A stretch of 5,797 bases of DNA from an uncultured bacterium (lineage in GTDB: Bacteria; Desulfobacterota; Desulfobulbia; Desulfobulbales; Desulfobulbaceae): NCBI GenBank assembly GCA_903896915.1, contig CAITZN010000591.1:1-5797 (forward strand). The letters are read 5' to 3'. The translations under genes and the position numbers were made by a program. This document shows, one piece after another, positions 3,367 to 5,797 of this stretch. Each line of letters begins with the position of its first letter. The stretch's first letter is position 1. A model generated the notes under the pieces. The model was not told where the DNA came from, searched no databases, and worked only from the letters and a program-made list of their open reading frames with translations.

Positions 3367-5540
3367 AAATGCGAACCGATGCCACGAACCACGGTCATGG
3401 ACATGGACGGTAGCGTGATTCCGGACTCCAATCCATTTGGGGCTTGAAAATGCTCGGGGGGCTCGCTTTGCGTGGGATGTCCTTTGGCGCCATTGGCACG
3501 CCAGGTATATTGTCCTGGCGAGTATTGGATGATGTCCAGAGGCCCGCTCAAGACACTCCCCTCGCCGCCTGTGCTCTCAAGCCTGATCCGCCCCAGGCTG
3601 ACGCGATCCACGCCCTTGTTGAGTACCAGCACCGCCCAGTGGTTATCAGGCCGGCGAACCACGTAGGCAGTAACATGATCGACAGCTTTATCGCCCGCCA
3701 TGACGGAAGCGCGGAACAACTGGTGCGGCGCGTTGGTGGGTTCGGCCCACTCCTCCACCATCATTTTGGCACCGTAATAGGCGGGAAGTTTCCACTTGGC
3801 CTGGCCGTTACTTCCCACCTGGAACATCATGAGATTGCCCCACAACCGGTCTGGTGGGGTACAATCCCGTTCCCGAATCGGCTCATTCGGTTCCAGGCCG
3901 TAAAAGTAGGCTGTCTTGCCGCCAAGAGTCAAAAATTGAGCAACGATTTCAGCGTTCAGGAGGGCGCCGGGAAGCTCCACCTCCGTCCGCGCTGCAAAGG
4001 AAGAGTATCCGTATTCGCCGAGAATCCAGGGGATATTACGGGGCACGCCTTCCTTTTCCAGACGTTCGAAAGCATCTTTCATCAAGGAAGGCTGCATAAT
4101 CAGCTGCTCTTCCGGCAACTGGCATACCTCGTCGAAGGGATACCATTCGAAAGAGAAAAAGCCAAAATCGTCAAGGCGATTGTGGGCGCGCAGATAGGCG
4201 AGAAATCGTTTCAGCCAGGAATCTTCACCTTTTTCGTCAACAATGGTATGCCAGCCATCCACTTCTGATTGAAAACAGGGGCCGCCCGTGATCAGAGCTG
4301 GATCGATCGCATGGATAACCTTGGCGAATTGCAGATAGAGGGCGCCGTAATGTTCAGGACTCACGATCTGTCCATCCGGCTCCTCCCCTAATTCGACCTG
4401 GTTGAAAGGCAAACCGCGGGATTTGAGAAATCTGATCTCAGCGGCCACATTCTCGGGGGTGTCATAGAGCACAGGAGCCGGGATCAGGACAGTATTGCCC
4501 CGACCAAGACCCGAGGTCAAGATCCGGTCGAAACCGGGGTGCGCTGATTTGGGGTTGCGATCAACCGCCCGATGCCAGGGATCAGTCGAGGAAACGACCA
4601 TCGTGGTCTGGCGCTTATTGGAGGCCCGGTGCTTGATGATGTCTTTGAACTTGCCCTTGCCGCTCAGGACACCTAAATACAGTTCCCGGATGGCATAGCC
4701 CAGCCGGTCCCGCACATCCTCCGTCTTCTGCGATGTCGTCCCCGAGGAGGCGATCAACAAGATACGAACAAAACGCGCGGAAACCGGTGTGTCCCCAAGC
4801 CGCAAAAGAACGTCGCCTCCTTTGCCTCCCTCAACCCGACCACGCGGAAACGGGCGCCAGACGCCGTCATGCAATTGGCTGATATAGTCGGTATCTTCGC
4901 CATCCCAATATTGCACCTCGTGCTTTGTGGCGTAAGGTTCGCCCCAGAGGATGCGCAGTCCGTTCACATTGCACCGTTCGCCGAGGTCTATGAGTACCCA
5001 CTGGGGATAGAGCGCATTGTCTTCGCCGGTAAAATGGGCGTCGAGATAGGGGTTGCTCTTCCAGAACGTATTTTTATCACCGTCATCAAGCCGCGAATAC
5101 CCATCGTTACCCGCCTGATCCATGGTGCTACCCCTGCGTGGTAGTCTGTAGCCGAAAGACTTGAGCAGGGGCTTCACTGTTGTGTCACTTGAGGTCCAGT
5201 AGCCCTCCTGTTTGGCGGCATTGCTCCACGAGCCGGCCTCATTCCAGTGCCAGGCTTCGATACCAAGCTCGGTCCGCAGGCGGTAGGCCAGCTTCCGGTA
5301 AGGCGCCTCGTTCATGGCCTTGATGTTTACAGGGGAATAGGTGCTGTCCAGATGCTTTTCTTCGAGACCATCGAGACCTGCGCCGAAGGCCTCATCGGGA
5401 AGGAAAGACGCGACAGGGCTTGCCGCCTCAATTTGGATTGTAACCTTGGTCGGTTCCGCGCCCCGTGAAAAATCAGCACTCAGCAAAGTTGCCGCCAACA
5501 CGAAGGCTCCCATCAAAAACAAACGATCTACTTGAAACAT
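3342..5540 (-). CDS. Secreted putative clan GH-A glycoside hydrolase with a discoidin (F5/8 type C) domain
   Basis: A 732-residue protein with a signal peptide (hydrophobic 7-20, likely cut near G27-A28). Residues 45-118 look like the first strands of a TIM barrel (AFGAGLDGLEEKHLD, then LRTELGIEAWHWNEAG). Residues about 130-290 read as a discoidin domain: DDGDKNTFW (152-160), WVLIDLGERCNVNGLRILWG (181-200), HEVQYWDG (207-214), ARFVRILL (255-262). The barrel then seems to resume: VELGEEPDG (382-390) suits the strand-4 acid/base motif with E387, DFGFFSFEWYPF (458-469) strand 6, and WILGEYGYSS (505-514) strand 7 with nucleophile E509. A beta-sandwich follows at about 605-680. The layout resembles GH79/GH39/GH51 relatives, which cut glycosidic bonds with retention; the substrate is unknown. 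The family's usual N-E-P reads E-E-P here. The ATG at 5540-5538 is set by the signal peptide; a GGAT lies 8 bases upstream. It sits alone between an OmpA-type gene and an SH3 gene. Confidence 0.8.
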   Translation of the reverse strand: MFQVDRLFLMGAFVLAATLLSADFSRGAEPTKVTIQIEAASPVASFLPDEAFGAGLDGLEEKHLDSTYSPVNIKAMNEAPYRKLAYRLRTELGIEAWHWNEAGSWSNAAKQEGYWTSSDTTVKPLLKSFGYRLPRRGSTMDQAGNDGYSRLDDGDKNTFWKSNPYLDAHFTGEDNALYPQWVLIDLGERCNVNGLRILWGEPYATKHEVQYWDGEDTDYISQLHDGVWRPFPRGRVEGGKGGDVLLRLGDTPVSARFVRILLIASSGTTSQKTEDVRDRLGYAIRELYLGVLSGKGKFKDIIKHRASNKRQTTMVVSSTDPWHRAVDRNPKSAHPGFDRILTSGLGRGNTVLIPAPVLYDTPENVAAEIRFLKSRGLPFNQVELGEEPDGQIVSPEHYGALYLQFAKVIHAIDPALITGGPCFQSEVDGWHTIVDEKGEDSWLKRFLAYLRAHNRLDDFGFFSFEWYPFDEVCQLPEEQLIMQPSLMKDAFERLEKEGVPRNIPWILGEYGYSSFAARTEVELPGALLNAEIVAQFLTLGGKTAYFYGLEPNEPIRERDCTPPDRLWGNLMMFQVGSNGQAKWKLPAYYGAKMMVEEWAEPTNAPHQLFRASVMAGDKAVDHVTAYVVRRPDNHWAVLVLNKGVDRVSLGRIRLESTGGEGSVLSGPLDIIQYSPGQYTWRANGAKGHPTQSEPPEHFQAPNGLESGITLPSMSMTVVRGIGSHFSSSPSPE

Positions 5541-5590
5541 TGCAATCTATCCATCTCCAAGGACTTCAGTGCGCCTGATACCCGAATTTT

Positions 5591-5609
5591 GGCTACGCGA
5601 TGCGTAGCC
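5591..5609. repeat. Perfect 8-bp hairpin between the OmpA-type gene and the hydrolase gene
   Basis: GGCTACGC (5591-5598) and GCGTAGCC (5602-5609) form a perfect 8-bp G+C-rich stem with a 3-base loop, 10 bp after the stop of the OmpA-type gene. On the minus strand it is followed by AAAATT, not a T run, so it lacks a standard intrinsic terminator tail. It may slow transcription, protect the upstream mRNA end, or act as a site for a DNA-binding protein ahead of the hydrolase gene. Confidence 0.5.
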
Positions 5610-5619
5610 GTTAATGTGT

Positions 5620-5797
5620 TTACTTTTTCACCAGCTCAACTCTTCGATTCTTTGCCCGACCTTCCTCGGCATCATTGGACGCGGCAGGCGCAAGCATGCC
5701 GACACCATAGGCGGACAGTCTTTCTGCGGCGATGCCGTAATTTGCGACCAGCACTTTCACAACCGCCTCCGCTCTTCGGCGGGAGAGATCATGGTTG
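5620..5797 (-). CDS. OmpA-family C-terminal domain protein (peptidoglycan-binding), C-terminal part
   Basis: The last 58 codons of a gene that enters from the right edge and stops at TAA 5622-5620. The peptide shows the end of an OmpA_C domain: NHDLSRRRAEAVVKVL (1-16), NYGIAAERLSAYGVG (19-33), then GRAKNRRVEL (46-55). N, L-S-x-x-R-A and the G-R-A-x-N-R-R-V-E-L block are the most conserved parts of this fold; the first arginine of NRR normally contacts diaminopimelate in peptidoglycan. The domain anchors outer-membrane proteins or lipoproteins to the cell wall in Gram-negative bacteria. The N-terminal part is outside the window, so a porin, a Pal-like lipoprotein or a MotB-like protein cannot be told apart. 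The protein ends a few residues after the domain (VKK). Confidence 0.92.
   Translation of the reverse strand, partial: NHDLSRRRAEAVVKVLVANYGIAAERLSAYGVGMLAPAASNDAEEGRAKNRRVELVKK

Noticed and set aside
3444..4268. Long open frame on the plus strand (274 codons) inside the hydrolase gene
   Set aside because: It is antisense to a gene with clear domains and a signal peptide, and its translation shows no recognisable motif; it is a by-product of codon bias.

Overview
The window is a compact stretch of bacterial chromosome. All seven recognisable genes (two cut by the window ends) lie on the minus strand, so they are transcribed from high to low coordinates. Base composition looks mid-range, near half G+C by eye. 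Gene content (BioC plus BioD biotin genes, a MazG-type pyrophosphohydrolase, a lipid- and glycan-facing envelope gene set) fits a Gram-negative bacterium. The OmpA-type C-terminus requires a diderm envelope. My best guess is the former Deltaproteobacteria (Desulfobacterota), but this rests on protein flavour only.

Layout in the direction of transcription. (1) 5797-5620: C-terminal 58 residues of an OmpA-family peptidoglycan-binding protein, followed by an 8-bp perfect hairpin. (2) 5540-3342: a secreted 732-residue protein that looks like a clan GH-A glycoside hydrolase with a discoidin (F5/8 type C) domain apparently inserted in the barrel; a G+C-rich hairpin with a short T run follows it. 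(3) 3341-3036: a 306-bp intergenic region with a 38-bp two-tiered palindrome overlapping a good sigma70-like promoter. (4) 3035-2550: an exported protein with two bacterial SH3 domains. (5) 2549-2384: an intergenic region with three small hairpins, one terminator-like. (6) 2383-851: bioC and bioD, the malonyl-ACP methyltransferase that opens pimelate synthesis and the dethiobiotin synthetase late in biotin synthesis. (7) 720-370: a MazG-like nucleotide pyrophosphohydrolase. (8) 354-1: the N-terminal 118 residues of a phosphotransferase resembling N-acetylhexosamine kinases, 15 bp after gene 7.

bioC, bioD, the pyrophosphohydrolase and the kinase may form one transcription unit, although the 130-bp gap before the pyrophosphohydrolase leaves room for a separate promoter. 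Genes 1, 2 and 4 are envelope or secreted functions; 6 to 8 are cytoplasmic metabolism. I see no tRNA, rRNA, CRISPR array, transposase or prophage gene. No clearly new multi-gene system is evident. The most interesting items are the palindrome/promoter overlap upstream of the SH3 gene and the architecture of the large putative hydrolase.
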